Virus record (IMG/VR): IMGVR_UViG_3300008107_000063
Location: 1 to 64,000 of that record
Length of the DNA stretch: 64,000 bases
Reading direction: 5' to 3' (one strand)
From: a virus
Below the pieces are notes generated by a model. That model did no database searches. It saw only the letters and a program-made list of their open reading frames with translations, and was not told the origin of the DNA. Both the position numbers and the translations under genes were made by a program. Of the stretch, positions 19,978-29,263 are shown piece after piece; position 1 is the stretch's first letter, and each line of letters begins with the position of its first letter.

Positions 19978-21933
19978 ATGGATGATAGCACTCTCTTTTT
20001 ATGGGACGACCACCTAGCGGCGTCCTTCCCTTATAACGCTGAGCAAGTAGCGCAGGTGAAAGCTGTGCCGGGGGCAAAGTGGGACAAGGTCGCCAAAGTA
20101 TGGCGCATACCGATGACCAGTCTTCATGAAGCCAGGGTGTTTGCCGAACTACATCGGTTCAAAATCGATAACGAAGTTCTCAAGTTCAACCTGCCGGAGT
20201 CAACCAACAAGGCTCAGGGTGTTTATGTCGACGATGATTGGGTGTACCTAAGTTTCAATTACGACCCGGTAAAGGTTCGGTCGGTTAAATCGTTGCCATC
20301 AGTAACATGGCACCCACCAACCAAAGCGTGGCGTGTACCGCTTGCTGCCATCCACGACGCCATCGCATGGGCAGAGAAGTTCGATGAACCCATAGCCGAA
20401 CGTGTTCGAGCTATTGCTGGGGTTATGGAGCGGAGCAAAAACGAAACCATTGCGGCGTCACGAGCAAAAGATGCGGAAATCGAAATACCAGGACTGCAGG
20501 GCAACCTTCTGCCGTACCAGCGAGCCGGAGTTAAGTATGCCGCCAATGCTCGTCGTTGTTTTATCGCAGACGACATGGGGCTTGGAAAAACCATGCAGGC
20601 CATCGCTACTCTTGAATACGTTCACGATTCCTACCCAGCCGTAGTTGTATGTCCTCCGACACTGGTGCTCAACTGGGCTAAGGAGTACGAGAAGTGGCTC
20701 CCACACAGACGGGTTGCAACGGTAACAAACCGCAAGGACCTGCCGGAGCCGGGCACTTATGATGTTGTCGTTGTGGGGTATAGCAATATTGACCACTGGC
20801 AAAACCATCTTAAGGGCCATCGGTCATATGTGTATGACGAGAGCCACTACGCAAAGACGCCAACAGCAAAACGTACCAAGGCGGCCATAAAGATGGCGCG
20901 TTCCGCTCCCAAAGAAGGAATAGTTCTGTGTCTAACCGGCACGCCAATCACAAACCGACCAGCCGAATACGCGGCTCAGCTTGACATCTTAGGTAACCTA
21001 AACAAATTCGGTGGCCTATGGGGTTTCTACCGACGATACTGTGCGGCTTTCCGTGACAGATTCGGGCAGTGGCACATCGACGGCTCGTCTCACCTTGATG
21101 AACTCAACGACATGCTGCGTAGTCAGTGCTACATCCGTCGTATTAAAGCCGATGTTCTCGAAGAGCTGCCGCCAGTTCGCCACTCAAAGATTGTCGTTGC
21201 GCCCAACCCGACAGCCATGGCCGAGTACACCAAAGCCGAAGATGACATTATTGAATACATGGCCAATCGCGCTAAAGAGTTGGCTAAAGAGCTCGGCAAG
21301 TCTCCATATTCCGCTGCTGTCGTAGCCCGCATCAAAGCAGAGTCAAACGAACACCTAGTTCGCATTTCTGTTCTGCGCCGACTAGCCGCAAAAGCGAAGA
21401 TGGATACAGTCTTTGAGTGGATTGATGGCAAGCTGGCCGGTGGCGACAAGGTTGTTGTCGCTGCACATCACCGCGAAATTGTCGACCTCATTGCAAAGAA
21501 GTATGGGGGCTTGAAAATTCAGGGTGGCATGAAGGTAGAAGAAGTCGAAGAGAACAAGCGCATCTTCCAAGCTGAATCCATTGACGAAGCACCCGTGATG
21601 GTGCTCTCGATTCAGGCTGCCAAGACAGGTCACACACTCACGGCAGCACAGGATGTTGTCTTTGTAGAAATGCCATGGACACCTGCTGATGTTGACCAGA
21701 CCTACAGTCGGTGCCATCGCCTTGGGCAGAAAGGCTCAGTGATGTCCACATACATTCTTGCCGAGGGAACTATCGACGAAAAGATTTATGGTCTTATCGA
21801 ATCAAAGCGCGACGTTGTGAATCAAGCAACCGAAGGTAGCGATGTAGAATTTAGTGATGGAAACCAACAGCTTGTGCTCGATTTCCTTGCCGAAGGCCTG
21901 CGCCGGAGCAAGATGAATGGAGTGGATGGATGA
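19978..21933 (+). CDS. SNF2-family helicase with two HARP-like repeats
   Basis: 651 residues. The N-terminus has a tandem repeat: WDKVAKVWRIPMTSLHEA (about 36-53) and WHPPTKAWRVPLAAIHDA (about 107-124), each preceded by a short beta element, as in the HARP module of SMARCAL1-type annealing helicases. The SNF2 core follows: IADDMGLGKTMQAI (motif I, about 197-210), VVVCPPTLVLNW (Ia), YDESHYAKT (II), LTGTPITNRP (III), then the C-terminal RecA domain ending HRLGQKG (VI). HARP-type enzymes reanneal DNA and remodel forks; this one probably acts in replication fork repair. Confidence 0.85.
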   Translation: MDDSTLFLWDDHLAASFPYNAEQVAQVKAVPGAKWDKVAKVWRIPMTSLHEARVFAELHRFKIDNEVLKFNLPESTNKAQGVYVDDDWVYLSFNYDPVKVRSVKSLPSVTWHPPTKAWRVPLAAIHDAIAWAEKFDEPIAERVRAIAGVMERSKNETIAASRAKDAEIEIPGLQGNLLPYQRAGVKYAANARRCFIADDMGLGKTMQAIATLEYVHDSYPAVVVCPPTLVLNWAKEYEKWLPHRRVATVTNRKDLPEPGTYDVVVVGYSNIDHWQNHLKGHRSYVYDESHYAKTPTAKRTKAAIKMARSAPKEGIVLCLTGTPITNRPAEYAAQLDILGNLNKFGGLWGFYRRYCAAFRDRFGQWHIDGSSHLDELNDMLRSQCYIRRIKADVLEELPPVRHSKIVVAPNPTAMAEYTKAEDDIIEYMANRAKELAKELGKSPYSAAVVARIKAESNEHLVRISVLRRLAAKAKMDTVFEWIDGKLAGGDKVVVAAHHREIVDLIAKKYGGLKIQGGMKVEEVEENKRIFQAESIDEAPVMVLSIQAAKTGHTLTAAQDVVFVEMPWTPADVDQTYSRCHRLGQKGSVMSTYILAEGTIDEKIYGLIESKRDVVNQATEGSDVEFSDGNQQLVLDFLAEGLRRSKMNGVDG

Positions 21934-22096
21934 CGCCGAGTGGGAAACCGAGTGGCAAATCTTTTTCATGCTTGAAAACGGGCTTGTTGAATATTTGGGA
22001 GACAATGATGACGGTGAGCCTCTCTTTAGGATTACCCCAGCGTTTCTTGAATTCTCACGCATAATCGTTGATATGTTTGACGACGATGAAGATTAA
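21926..22096 (+). CDS. Hypothetical 56-aa acidic protein
   Basis: Starts MDDAEWETEWQIFFMLENGL and ends FDDDED. The ATG overlaps the SNF2 stop by 8 nt, so it is translationally linked. Strongly acidic; no function recognised. Confidence 0.5.
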   Translation: MDDAEWETEWQIFFMLENGLVEYLGDNDDGEPLFRITPAFLEFSRIIVDMFDDDED

Positions 22097-22526
22097 TAAG
22101 AAGAGCGCGCCACAGCGTAATGTCGTTGACATCATAAAGACCGGAAGCTGGGGAAACGTTGAGTATCTCCATAGACTCGAATGTGGACACACGGAGATAC
22201 GTAAGCGACATGCGTCCACGAGCGCTATCTCATGCACCGGGTGCGTCAAGGCGCAAATAGCTCAAGAAACCCTAACTCAGCTCGCTGTCAAACCAACCGT
22301 CTTTGTGGACGTTGCGGACATACACGATGAACTTGCTACAGAAATCGCATCATACGAGCAGGACATTGGACGAACTAGGGCTTCTTTGGCGGCAGCACTT
22401 GGGGTTACTGTGGCGGATGTTGAGTTGATTGTTACCGAAAGCGATAACGGGTCACTAAGCGTCTCTCAGGCGATGGTTTTTCTCGGACCTTCAGCTATCA
22501 ATAATCTCATCAAATCGGTCAAGTGA
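22086..22526 (+). CDS. Hypothetical protein with N-terminal zinc motif
   Basis: 146 residues from ATG 22086, overlapping the acidic ORF by 11 nt. N-terminal LHRLECGHTEIRKR and SCTGCVK supply Cys/His for a zinc finger. The C-terminal half (RTRASLAAALGVTVADVEL) resembles an HTH. It overlaps the PP-loop gene on the other strand at its 3' end. Confidence 0.5.
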   Translation: MKINKKSAPQRNVVDIIKTGSWGNVEYLHRLECGHTEIRKRHASTSAISCTGCVKAQIAQETLTQLAVKPTVFVDVADIHDELATEIASYEQDIGRTRASLAAALGVTVADVELIVTESDNGSLSVSQAMVFLGPSAINNLIKSVK

Positions 22527-23642
22527 CTCGTCTATTTGTGCCTGAATTGTGTATGCACGAGTGCCCGGCCCAATAGGGGTCACAGAACTGATGTTGAACT
22601 CATGGATGAGAAGGTTGCGTACTAACCAATGCAACGGGTAAGAGCGCGGGTCCTTGTTGTGTTTCTTGCGGAACTCTGAACAGTAAGCCATGGCTCTGTT
22701 GCGGAGGCCAGGAGTAACTACGTTCTCCTCAATGCAACGACGAACACCTTCCCAACCACCAGATGCGTACTGCATGATTCTGGCATCTAGGTCGTAGTCT
22801 GCCCAGAGTCGCCGTTGGGCGTCGATGTGGGGGAAGCATTCATAGAGTCGGTCATAGAAATCTGGCTCCGTACGGCAGACATCATTGAGTCTTCGAATTG
22901 CCACAGCATGGAGAGGTATACCAACCCGGGTATTAGACCCTGTAAGTGCAGCGAGGTCATAGTACTCACAGTACGACGCACCGTGCTCCTCAGTAATGAA
23001 TTTAAGCACATCATCGGTTGTCCAGTCATATATAACTTTAGCAAACCGAAGAGGTATGTTTTTCTTCATCTTGTAGGGCGTCACGATGTAGTTCTCGTGG
23101 AGCTTTTGCACGCACGAGCGATAGCGAATCATTGATTCATTTGCACGAACACCCGTGATGAACGCGACTCGACCCTTCTTGCCCTGCATTGTGTAGTAGT
23201 CGATTGACTGTGGCAGCACTTCTTTGCGGTCTAGGCCAAAATGTTCTGCTGTGATTGCCCAAGGTGGCATCTCGCGGACCAATCGCCCTTGCGATTCGCG
23301 GTATGGAGACCAAAGCAAGCAGTACTCTCGGCGTCCAAGAACCCACACCTCTTGACCTGATGGCAAGCAATACCACTCCATGTCAACCCAGTCGTAGTTG
23401 CGTACTTCTTCAATAAACTTCACTACAGCAGGAGAGACCATCTCTTCGTCGCGAAAGATAACTTTCACGGGCCCAAGACCACGCTCTTCGTGTATCTCCT
23501 TGGCGAGGTACAGCACAGCCGTGCTGTCTTTCCCGCCGGAGAACTGGACGCATACAGTGTCAAACGTGTCGTACACATGGCGCATACGCTCTCGCGCTGC
23601 ATCTACACAGTTGATATCAAGGAATAATCGTTGGCGTGTCAT
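22491..23642 (-). CDS. PAPS-reductase-family PP-loop protein
   Basis: 383 residues. The PP-loop FSGGKDSTAVLY (about 34-45) is followed by VKVIFRDEEMVSP and, further on, GVRANESMIRY, typical of the adenine-nucleotide alpha hydrolase / PAPS-reductase superfamily. The long C-terminal part places it near phage DUF3440/IbrA or Dnd-like proteins rather than true sulfate reduction enzymes. A ParB-like gene downstream of the same leftward cluster (24420) recalls the IbrA/IbrB pairing; that link is inference. Confidence 0.7.
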   Translation of the reverse strand: MTRQRLFLDINCVDAARERMRHVYDTFDTVCVQFSGGKDSTAVLYLAKEIHEERGLGPVKVIFRDEEMVSPAVVKFIEEVRNYDWVDMEWYCLPSGQEVWVLGRREYCLLWSPYRESQGRLVREMPPWAITAEHFGLDRKEVLPQSIDYYTMQGKKGRVAFITGVRANESMIRYRSCVQKLHENYIVTPYKMKKNIPLRFAKVIYDWTTDDVLKFITEEHGASYCEYYDLAALTGSNTRVGIPLHAVAIRRLNDVCRTEPDFYDRLYECFPHIDAQRRLWADYDLDARIMQYASGGWEGVRRCIEENVVTPGLRNRAMAYCSEFRKKHNKDPRSYPLHWLVRNLLIHEFNISSVTPIGPGTRAYTIQAQIDESLDRFDEIIDS

Positions 23643-24061
23643 GCCGACACTATTTCTGGCCAGACGTATGGTGCTTCTGGGTCATCCGTCCACCCCCATT
23701 GGGAATAAAAAGACGGGTCTTTGCGGAGAAGATTAGAGCGGTGTGAACTGTGTACAGATTCATCTCCCCACCAGAATGGCAGGTCAGTAGCGTCTGCTTC
23801 TCCATAAGAAAGAAGCTTGTCACGACACGTGTCTTTGTAGCCAAGGTCAAGCCATGCATCACACATAGCGACTCCATAGGCAATCAACCCGTTGACATTG
23901 TCTGCCCACATCTTCGCAGCAGGATGGTTTTTCCACCCGAGTGACACTTCAAGGTTGCAACGGACGAGCTGAAGAGTCTCAACACGTTGCTTGCCAAGAC
24001 GGCGGTAGTCAAGAACCTTTGCTGACTTCTGAAAGTCTGCGTAAGGAACAAATGTTTGCAT
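23639..24061 (-). CDS. Pyrimidine-dimer-glycosylase-like (MSMEG_6728-type) protein
   Basis: 140 residues; coupled by ATGA to the PP-loop gene. MQTFVPYADFQKSAKVLD then RRLGKQRVETLQLV, GWKNHPAAKMW and YGVAMCDAWLDLGY match the family of small proteins grouped with T4 endonuclease V-like pyrimidine dimer glycosylases. Whether it is a glycosylase is untested; the His/Arg/Glu pattern is retained. Confidence 0.65.
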   Translation of the reverse strand: MQTFVPYADFQKSAKVLDYRRLGKQRVETLQLVRCNLEVSLGWKNHPAAKMWADNVNGLIAYGVAMCDAWLDLGYKDTCRDKLLSYGEADATDLPFWWGDESVHSSHRSNLLRKDPSFYSQWGWTDDPEAPYVWPEIVSA

Positions 24062-24312
24062 TACCCCTCCTGGGTGTTAATAGCGCGCAGTTTTGAGTAT
24101 GCGTGTTGGTAAGCCTGTTCAAGGCTGTCTCCGGGCTCACACTTTGTAGTTGTTCCTGTCGTGAGACTATGAGCATGGATTGTGAACTTGTTATTAGAAA
24201 AATGGATGACGTACTCATAGTTGTTGAGAACAAACCACTTTGTGTATTGAGTAACGGTAGAGCTGTCGCTAGAAACATACTCTTTGTGGCCGTGGCCGTA
24301 TTCGACAGGCAT
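24061..24312 (-). CDS. Hypothetical protein
   Basis: 83 residues; overlaps the next gene start by one base. Beta-rich (KWFVLNNYEYVIHFSNNKF) with a helical tail; AAGGAAAAT upstream. No family recognised. Confidence 0.5.
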   Translation of the reverse strand: MPVEYGHGHKEYVSSDSSTVTQYTKWFVLNNYEYVIHFSNNKFTIHAHSLTTGTTTKCEPGDSLEQAYQHAYSKLRAINTQEG

Positions 24313-24330
24313 ATTTTCCTTCCTGGAAGT

Positions 24331-24365
24331 CCACCGCCGGGAGTTCGAACTTTTCCCGACGGTGG
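24331..24365 (-). terminator. Hairpin built from a CCACCG / CGGTGG pair
   Basis: CCACCGCCGGGA / TCCCGACGGTGG (12 positions, one mismatch) in the gap after the ParB-like gene. The right arm contains GACGGTGG, the complement of the separator core, so the element may exist here in reverse. Confidence 0.5.
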
Positions 24366-24419
24366 TACAACCGATTATAGCGAGCGCGCCTCACTGGACG
24401 CGATTATCGCTATGGGTAT

Positions 24420-25451
24420 TTAGTGCCAGCTCGCTGTTGGGCTGAGAGGCGAGGTGTTTACTGATGGGAACTCAGTTGAGTCCTGTGACCATGGGCGCAC
24501 AATCTGGAGTTGGTCGCCATTAACCCACTTGTTGAATGCTGTGATGATGGTTGCTGCTTCCAAGACGTTCTTGCCTGACTGGCCTTTACGCTTCGAGCCG
24601 CCACGACCAAACCACTGGCGGAGAGCCAAGGCTGGGTTACCAAACGACAGGCCAGCACCTGTCTCGATTGCGTGACAGAACTGAGCAACCTCGATACCGC
24701 TGTGACCAGCTTTCTGACGTTCCTGGAGCATCACGCAGTAGGCGATAACCCATGCGCTATTGACGCCACCAACAACAGAAGTAATGCGGCTGGAAACTGA
24801 ATGCGCTTCCTGAAGCAAGTCATGGTTATCGTCAACGAAACGCAGGATGTCTTCTGCTGTGACAAGGTTCAGCGTGGAGCGAACGGTTGGGCTGAATCCA
24901 GCTTCCATTGCTACGAGGATACGTGCAGCGGGCTGAATGTTGTGGGTGTTCTTGTATCCAGCAACGGACAGAACGTCGGCGTAGCTACGAGTCTTGCCAC
25001 GGTCAATCGTGGAGAAGACGTTGTGCGGAAGACCCAGAACAAGGACTGTCTCGAACGAAATGCCTGCAGCCACGCATGCACTCAGACGGTGCTGGCCATT
25101 CAAAAGAACCAAGGTGTTGTCTGCCTTGACTCCTACTTGGATTGACTCGCCGTTGAACACATACTGCCCGCGAGTAAGCACGTCTGCATACTGCTTGACA
25201 CGTGCATGGGACAATGGACGGTTTTCCCCGTTGATGGTCTCCAGCATTGCTTGGGCAAGCTCTGGGTTAACAGTTGCCTTCATGACAGAGCCTGGCTGGG
25301 TGAGAGACATGACGACGATGTCATTCATTGTCAGCCCACGGCTGTCTTGACGATATGAGCCGAGGGTTTGGACACCTGTGCTCGCAATTTTCACGGTGTC
25401 TGCCGTGCCAGTTGCGGATGTCTTCGCCGCATCGGAACCATTGATACTCAT
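24420..25451 (-). CDS. ParB-like/DGQHR-type nuclease-fold protein
   Basis: 343 residues from ATG 25451, chosen for GAAGGAAAACCT upstream; the longer frame begins in non-coding sequence. The key block VLLNGQHRLSACVAAG followed by VLGLPHNVFSTIDRGKTRS is the NGQHR motif of ParB/Sulfiredoxin-type folds, as in IbrB and DNA-modification-linked proteins. Divergent from DUF932 gene 25599. Likely a DNA or nucleotide related enzyme paired with the PP-loop protein. Confidence 0.65.
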   Translation of the reverse strand: MSINGSDAAKTSATGTADTVKIASTGVQTLGSYRQDSRGLTMNDIVVMSLTQPGSVMKATVNPELAQAMLETINGENRPLSHARVKQYADVLTRGQYVFNGESIQVGVKADNTLVLLNGQHRLSACVAAGISFETVLVLGLPHNVFSTIDRGKTRSYADVLSVAGYKNTHNIQPAARILVAMEAGFSPTVRSTLNLVTAEDILRFVDDNHDLLQEAHSVSSRITSVVGGVNSAWVIAYCVMLQERQKAGHSGIEVAQFCHAIETGAGLSFGNPALALRQWFGRGGSKRKGQSGKNVLEAATIITAFNKWVNGDQLQIVRPWSQDSTEFPSVNTSPLSPTASWH

Positions 25452-25598
25452 AGGTTTTCCTTCAAGTAAGGCTTCAGCACTTTGCCGAAGCTGGATATAG
25501 GATAAACACGAGTTTGAGAGATTTGCAACCCCCATATCACAAAAATTCTTCCGCCCCCCGCAAACCCTTGCTGCTATTGTGACTCCAGGTGAATTTAT

Positions 25599-26627
25599 AT
25601 GAGTCATGAACTGGATTTCACAAAAAACGGCAAGGCTAGAATGGCTTATGCCCTCGGTGGAGACAGGGTTATTCCCTGGCATCGACTTGGGGCTCCCATG
25701 GAGGGTTTGCAGACGGTTGACGCCATGCTTCAGGCTGCAGAGGCCGACTATGACGTGCTGCTGACACGTGTAGCAGCAGTGGACGACAATGGCGAACTGA
25801 TACGCAATTCCGATGGTTCCGTAGTTCTCATCGATGACAGCCGGGCAACAGTACGTCAGAATTCTGATGGGTCTATTGAGCCACTCGCAACGGTTGGAAC
25901 CAGGTATGTGGTGCGTCAGAACAGGGAAGTTCTAGAGCGAGCCATCGCTGTAGTTGGGGCGTCTCCAGACGATGCGGTAATGGATACTGTTGGTTGCCTA
26001 AGGGGCGGAGCAAGATTCTTTGCAACCATTGAACTGAGCGCTACCTTCATTGACCCTGCAGGTGTCAACGACAAAGTAGCTCGCTATCTAGTTGTATCGA
26101 CTGGCCATGATGGCGTGTGGCCTATCCGGTATGCCAACACAGATATCAGGGCCGTATGCAACAACACAGTCGTGCTTGGTCTCAAGAATGCACAGCGTGT
26201 ATTCACAGCACGTCACACAAGAAACGTTGACACCGTTATAGAAGACGCCCGCACTGTTCTGCACCTCTCGACAACATGGTCCGATAAGTTCCGCGCTGAA
26301 GCGGAAAGAATGCTTGCTATAAGTGCGCCATTACGCAGTAAAAAGCTTAGCGATGTATTGAATGGCGTATTCCCTGCGCAGCGTGATGAATCATCTAGAC
26401 AAAAGAAGAACAGGGAAGAACTGCTCGACCAGGTTCTGGGAATCTATGTGAATGAACGCAACGCCGGAAGCTACGGATTCAACGGCTGGTCGCTGTATAA
26501 CGCGGTGGCGGAGTACCTAGACCACAACAGAACTGATGACAAAGTAAGCAATGCCATCGCGTCAATGGACGACACATCAAGTGTTACTCAGAAAAAGTTG
26601 CTTACACACTCCTTGGTGCTAAACTAA
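25599..26627 (+). CDS. DUF932-family protein
   Basis: 342 residues, AGGTGA upstream of ATG 25599. Pattern VIPWHRLGAPMEG near 24, then FATIELSATF, VVSTGHDGVWPIRYANTDIR and VCNNTVVLGL is the DUF932 (phage/plasmid-like TIGR03299) core. These proteins are frequent in actinobacteriophages and plasmids; function not established. Confidence 0.8.
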   Translation: MSHELDFTKNGKARMAYALGGDRVIPWHRLGAPMEGLQTVDAMLQAAEADYDVLLTRVAAVDDNGELIRNSDGSVVLIDDSRATVRQNSDGSIEPLATVGTRYVVRQNREVLERAIAVVGASPDDAVMDTVGCLRGGARFFATIELSATFIDPAGVNDKVARYLVVSTGHDGVWPIRYANTDIRAVCNNTVVLGLKNAQRVFTARHTRNVDTVIEDARTVLHLSTTWSDKFRAEAERMLAISAPLRSKKLSDVLNGVFPAQRDESSRQKKNREELLDQVLGIYVNERNAGSYGFNGWSLYNAVAEYLDHNRTDDKVSNAIASMDDTSSVTQKKLLTHSLVLN

Positions 26628-26631
26628 GGGA

Positions 26632-27108
26632 ATGTCTTTCCGTGATTTTTTCAATGACGATATGTTCGACTGGGAAGACGACGACGACGATATTGAAATA
26701 AGCACAGACTCTCTCTCTGAAGAAGAGATGGAAGAGATGGAAGATGCTTGGATTCTGCACCGGCAGCGTCAAATAAATGCCTTTGTCAAGGCAGCCTTCG
26801 AAAACGATGGTGCTGCTGCGATGACAGACCTGCTTTTGTCTATCGAGAAACAAACCAACTGGCGTCTAGAGATAATCGCAGACAAAGACGGTCTGGAGTC
26901 AATGACATTCCACAAGTATGACGGATTTGACCCGCTGCTGTGGGAGCAGTTCATCAACTCAGATAGCTACAGAGACATGGTTTACGAAATCACGGCTGTG
27001 TCAAATAGACGCGCGCAGGAATTTGTTGAGCGCTATCTGGGAATCAAAACATCAGCCCGTGAAAAAGTTGCGTACGCGTTCCGTCGTATCGCAGAAATAT
27101 TCGACTAG
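26632..27108 (+). CDS. Hypothetical acidic protein
   Basis: 158 residues, 4 nt after DUF932. Very acidic start (WEDDDDDIEISTDSLSEEEM) and a helical remainder, possibly a DNA mimic or a regulator partner; that is only an idea from charge. No family recognised. Confidence 0.5.
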   Translation: MSFRDFFNDDMFDWEDDDDDIEISTDSLSEEEMEEMEDAWILHRQRQINAFVKAAFENDGAAAMTDLLLSIEKQTNWRLEIIADKDGLESMTFHKYDGFDPLLWEQFINSDSYRDMVYEITAVSNRRAQEFVERYLGIKTSAREKVAYAFRRIAEIFD

Positions 27109-27111
27109 TTA

Positions 27112-27140
27112 TTGCATTTCGCATAAAGCTCAACTATCCT
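27112..27140 (+). promoter_or_regulatory. Promoter, TTGCAT-17-TATCCT
   Basis: Lies between the acidic gene and the WhiB gene; SD GAGGAGGG follows. Confidence 0.6.
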
Positions 27141-27163
27141 TCGTAGTTCAACCGAGGAGGGTT

Positions 27164-27484
27164 ATGTCGGGTATTCGTTGGGTTATTCCATTTGAGGAGC
27201 AACCGCCACAAGACGGTGCATGTATCGGTTATCCGGTTGACTGGTGGTTTCCCGAGCGTCACGCCAGAGGTGCACGCGCGCGCGACACTGTTGTTGCAAA
27301 AGAAATCTGTTCGGGTTGTCATGTGCGCAAAGAGTGTCTAGAGTATGCAATCTCAGCCCAGGAGCAACATGGCATCTGGGGTGGATTAAATATTGATGCA
27401 CGAGAACAAATAGCCAGACGAAGAAAAGCTGACGGCACACTCAAACTATTTACAAAGATTGCGATTCATGAGCAATATCTCTAA
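27164..27484 (+). CDS. WhiB-family Fe-S transcription factor (canonical)
   Basis: 106 residues, SD GAGGAGGG. Cys at GACIGYP, then EICSGCHVRKECLEY supplies CxxCxxxxxC; HGIWGGLN is the G[VI]WGG turn and ARRRKADG the basic tail. All four cluster ligands are present. Phage WhiB proteins bind host SigA and redirect transcription. It sits upstream of and overlaps the primase gene, so it may regulate replication timing. Confidence 0.9.
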   Translation: MSGIRWVIPFEEQPPQDGACIGYPVDWWFPERHARGARARDTVVAKEICSGCHVRKECLEYAISAQEQHGIWGGLNIDAREQIARRRKADGTLKLFTKIAIHEQYL

Positions 27485-29255
27485 ACCCGTAGACACAGTC
27501 CTTAGTCTTCTTGAGGGAGTGCGCCAAACAGGCCGCAACCAATGGATGGCGCGTTGCCCTTGTCGCAATGATGACCAGAACCCTTCGCTTGCTATTTCGC
27601 AGAACGATGAGGGGACAGCACTAATGCATTGTCACCGTGGTAATTCTTGTTCGCTTGATGAGATATGTAAGTCAATCGGCCTAGAGGCACGCGAGCTTTT
27701 CTCAGAGAGTGACGACGACTGGGTTCCTGCCCCTAAGTTTCAACCAGACACCCGTAGTGCATCTACTAAGCGCAACGTAGGTAAGAAGATTGAAAAGGTA
27801 TACCCGTATTACAACGAAGAGGGCACGCTTCTATATGAGAAGGTGCGCTTTCGCTTGGATGATGGCGGAAAATCATTTGCTAATCGTCAGCCGGACCCAG
27901 CAAATCCAGGGGAATACATCTGGAACCTGAAAGAGCCGCTTGTGCGTCGTGTTCTTTATCGTCTTCCTGAAGTAGTTAAGGCAATTGCAGCAGGTGAACC
28001 CGTGTGGCTTGTGGAGGGCGAGAAAGACGCTGACACATTGGCCGATATGGGTATCTGTGGGACAACCATGGATAGCGGCGCAGGAAAGTGGGAGCAGTCA
28101 TACACCGATGTTCTCTCTGCAGCGCATGTAGAAATCATTGCCGACAATGACGAAGTGGGTAAACAACATGCTTTGGCTGTAGCGGCAAAGCTTCAGGCTG
28201 CTGGTGCTCGAGGTTGCAACATATGGATGTCGCCAACAGCAAAAGACATTACTGACCATATTGTGTCTGGGAAAGATATTGACGACCTGATTGAACTTGG
28301 TTTTTATGAGCGCGCAGAGACAATGCCGCAGCTAGAAGAGCCAACAGAAGACACGACAGAAGACAGTCTTCTTGAGCAAATCATTGATGTATTTAACAAG
28401 AATAAGCTGACTCTCCAGCAAAAAATTAATCGCTCTGTCGTGTTGTTAAATAGCGCAGACACACAGCACGTAACAGGTCAGCCAGGACGACTAGTTAACT
28501 GGCAAGAGTTTCTTCAGGAGGCAGAAGATGATTCATATGATTGGGTTATTCCAGGCATTCTCGAACGCAGCGAACGCGTTATGGTCGTCGCGGCCGAAGG
28601 CGTCGGCAAGACAATGTTGGCCCGCCAAGTCGCAATCTGTGCAGCGGCTGGGATACACCCATTCACCTTCCAGAAAATCCCACCCGTCCGAACGCTAACT
28701 GTTGACCTAGAAAACCCTGAGCGCATTATCCGCCGAACCTCGCGTAGCATCATGTTGCAGGCCATGAAACATTCAGGGGCAAAGCACGTAGACGCACATA
28801 TGCTGATGAAGCCAGACGGCTTAGACCTAACAAGCACAAAAGACCGCGTTCTGCTGGAGTCCTACATTGAAACCATTAAGCCTCAGCTCATCTGTATGGG
28901 GCCGATGTACAAGTCCTTTGTTGACAGCGGCACCCGCACTAGCGAAGCACTAGCGATTGAGGTGGCAAAGTATTTGGACATGATTCGTGACGTCTATGGC
29001 GTTACCTTGTGGCTTGAACATCACGCTCCCTTGGGGTCCATGGGTTCACGTGACTTGCGCCCGTTCGGTTCGTCTGTCTGGTCACGTTGGCCTGAGTTTG
29101 GTCTTGCTCTAACACCAGACCCAACCAATCCTGGGGGATACGTCTACAACGTTGGGCACTTCCGTGGAGCCCGTGACCAGCGTGATTGGCCAAAGCAGAT
29201 GGCTCGTGGCACAGATTGGCCCTTTGTGGTACTAGAATTTAGTAAACACTCTTAG
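27468..29255 (+). CDS. DnaG-type primase fused to RepA/DnaB-like helicase
   Basis: 595 residues from ATG 27468 (MSNISKPVDTVL), overlapping the WhiB end by 17 nt. CHC2-type zinc finger CPCRNDDQNPSL to MHCHRGNSCS (about 27-62). Toprim: VWLVEGEKDADTL (about 180) and EIIADNDEVG (about 225). RecA-like ATPase: VVAAEGVGKTMLAR (about 375) with TLTVDLENPE and LWLEHH downstream. This is the gp4-like primase-helicase layout; the ATPase is AAA_25/RepA-like rather than DnaB. Confidence 0.85.
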   Translation: MSNISKPVDTVLSLLEGVRQTGRNQWMARCPCRNDDQNPSLAISQNDEGTALMHCHRGNSCSLDEICKSIGLEARELFSESDDDWVPAPKFQPDTRSASTKRNVGKKIEKVYPYYNEEGTLLYEKVRFRLDDGGKSFANRQPDPANPGEYIWNLKEPLVRRVLYRLPEVVKAIAAGEPVWLVEGEKDADTLADMGICGTTMDSGAGKWEQSYTDVLSAAHVEIIADNDEVGKQHALAVAAKLQAAGARGCNIWMSPTAKDITDHIVSGKDIDDLIELGFYERAETMPQLEEPTEDTTEDSLLEQIIDVFNKNKLTLQQKINRSVVLLNSADTQHVTGQPGRLVNWQEFLQEAEDDSYDWVIPGILERSERVMVVAAEGVGKTMLARQVAICAAAGIHPFTFQKIPPVRTLTVDLENPERIIRRTSRSIMLQAMKHSGAKHVDAHMLMKPDGLDLTSTKDRVLLESYIETIKPQLICMGPMYKSFVDSGTRTSEALAIEVAKYLDMIRDVYGVTLWLEHHAPLGSMGSRDLRPFGSSVWSRWPEFGLALTPDPTNPGGYVYNVGHFRGARDQRDWPKQMARGTDWPFVVLEFSKHS

Positions 29256-29263
29256 GGTATCCA

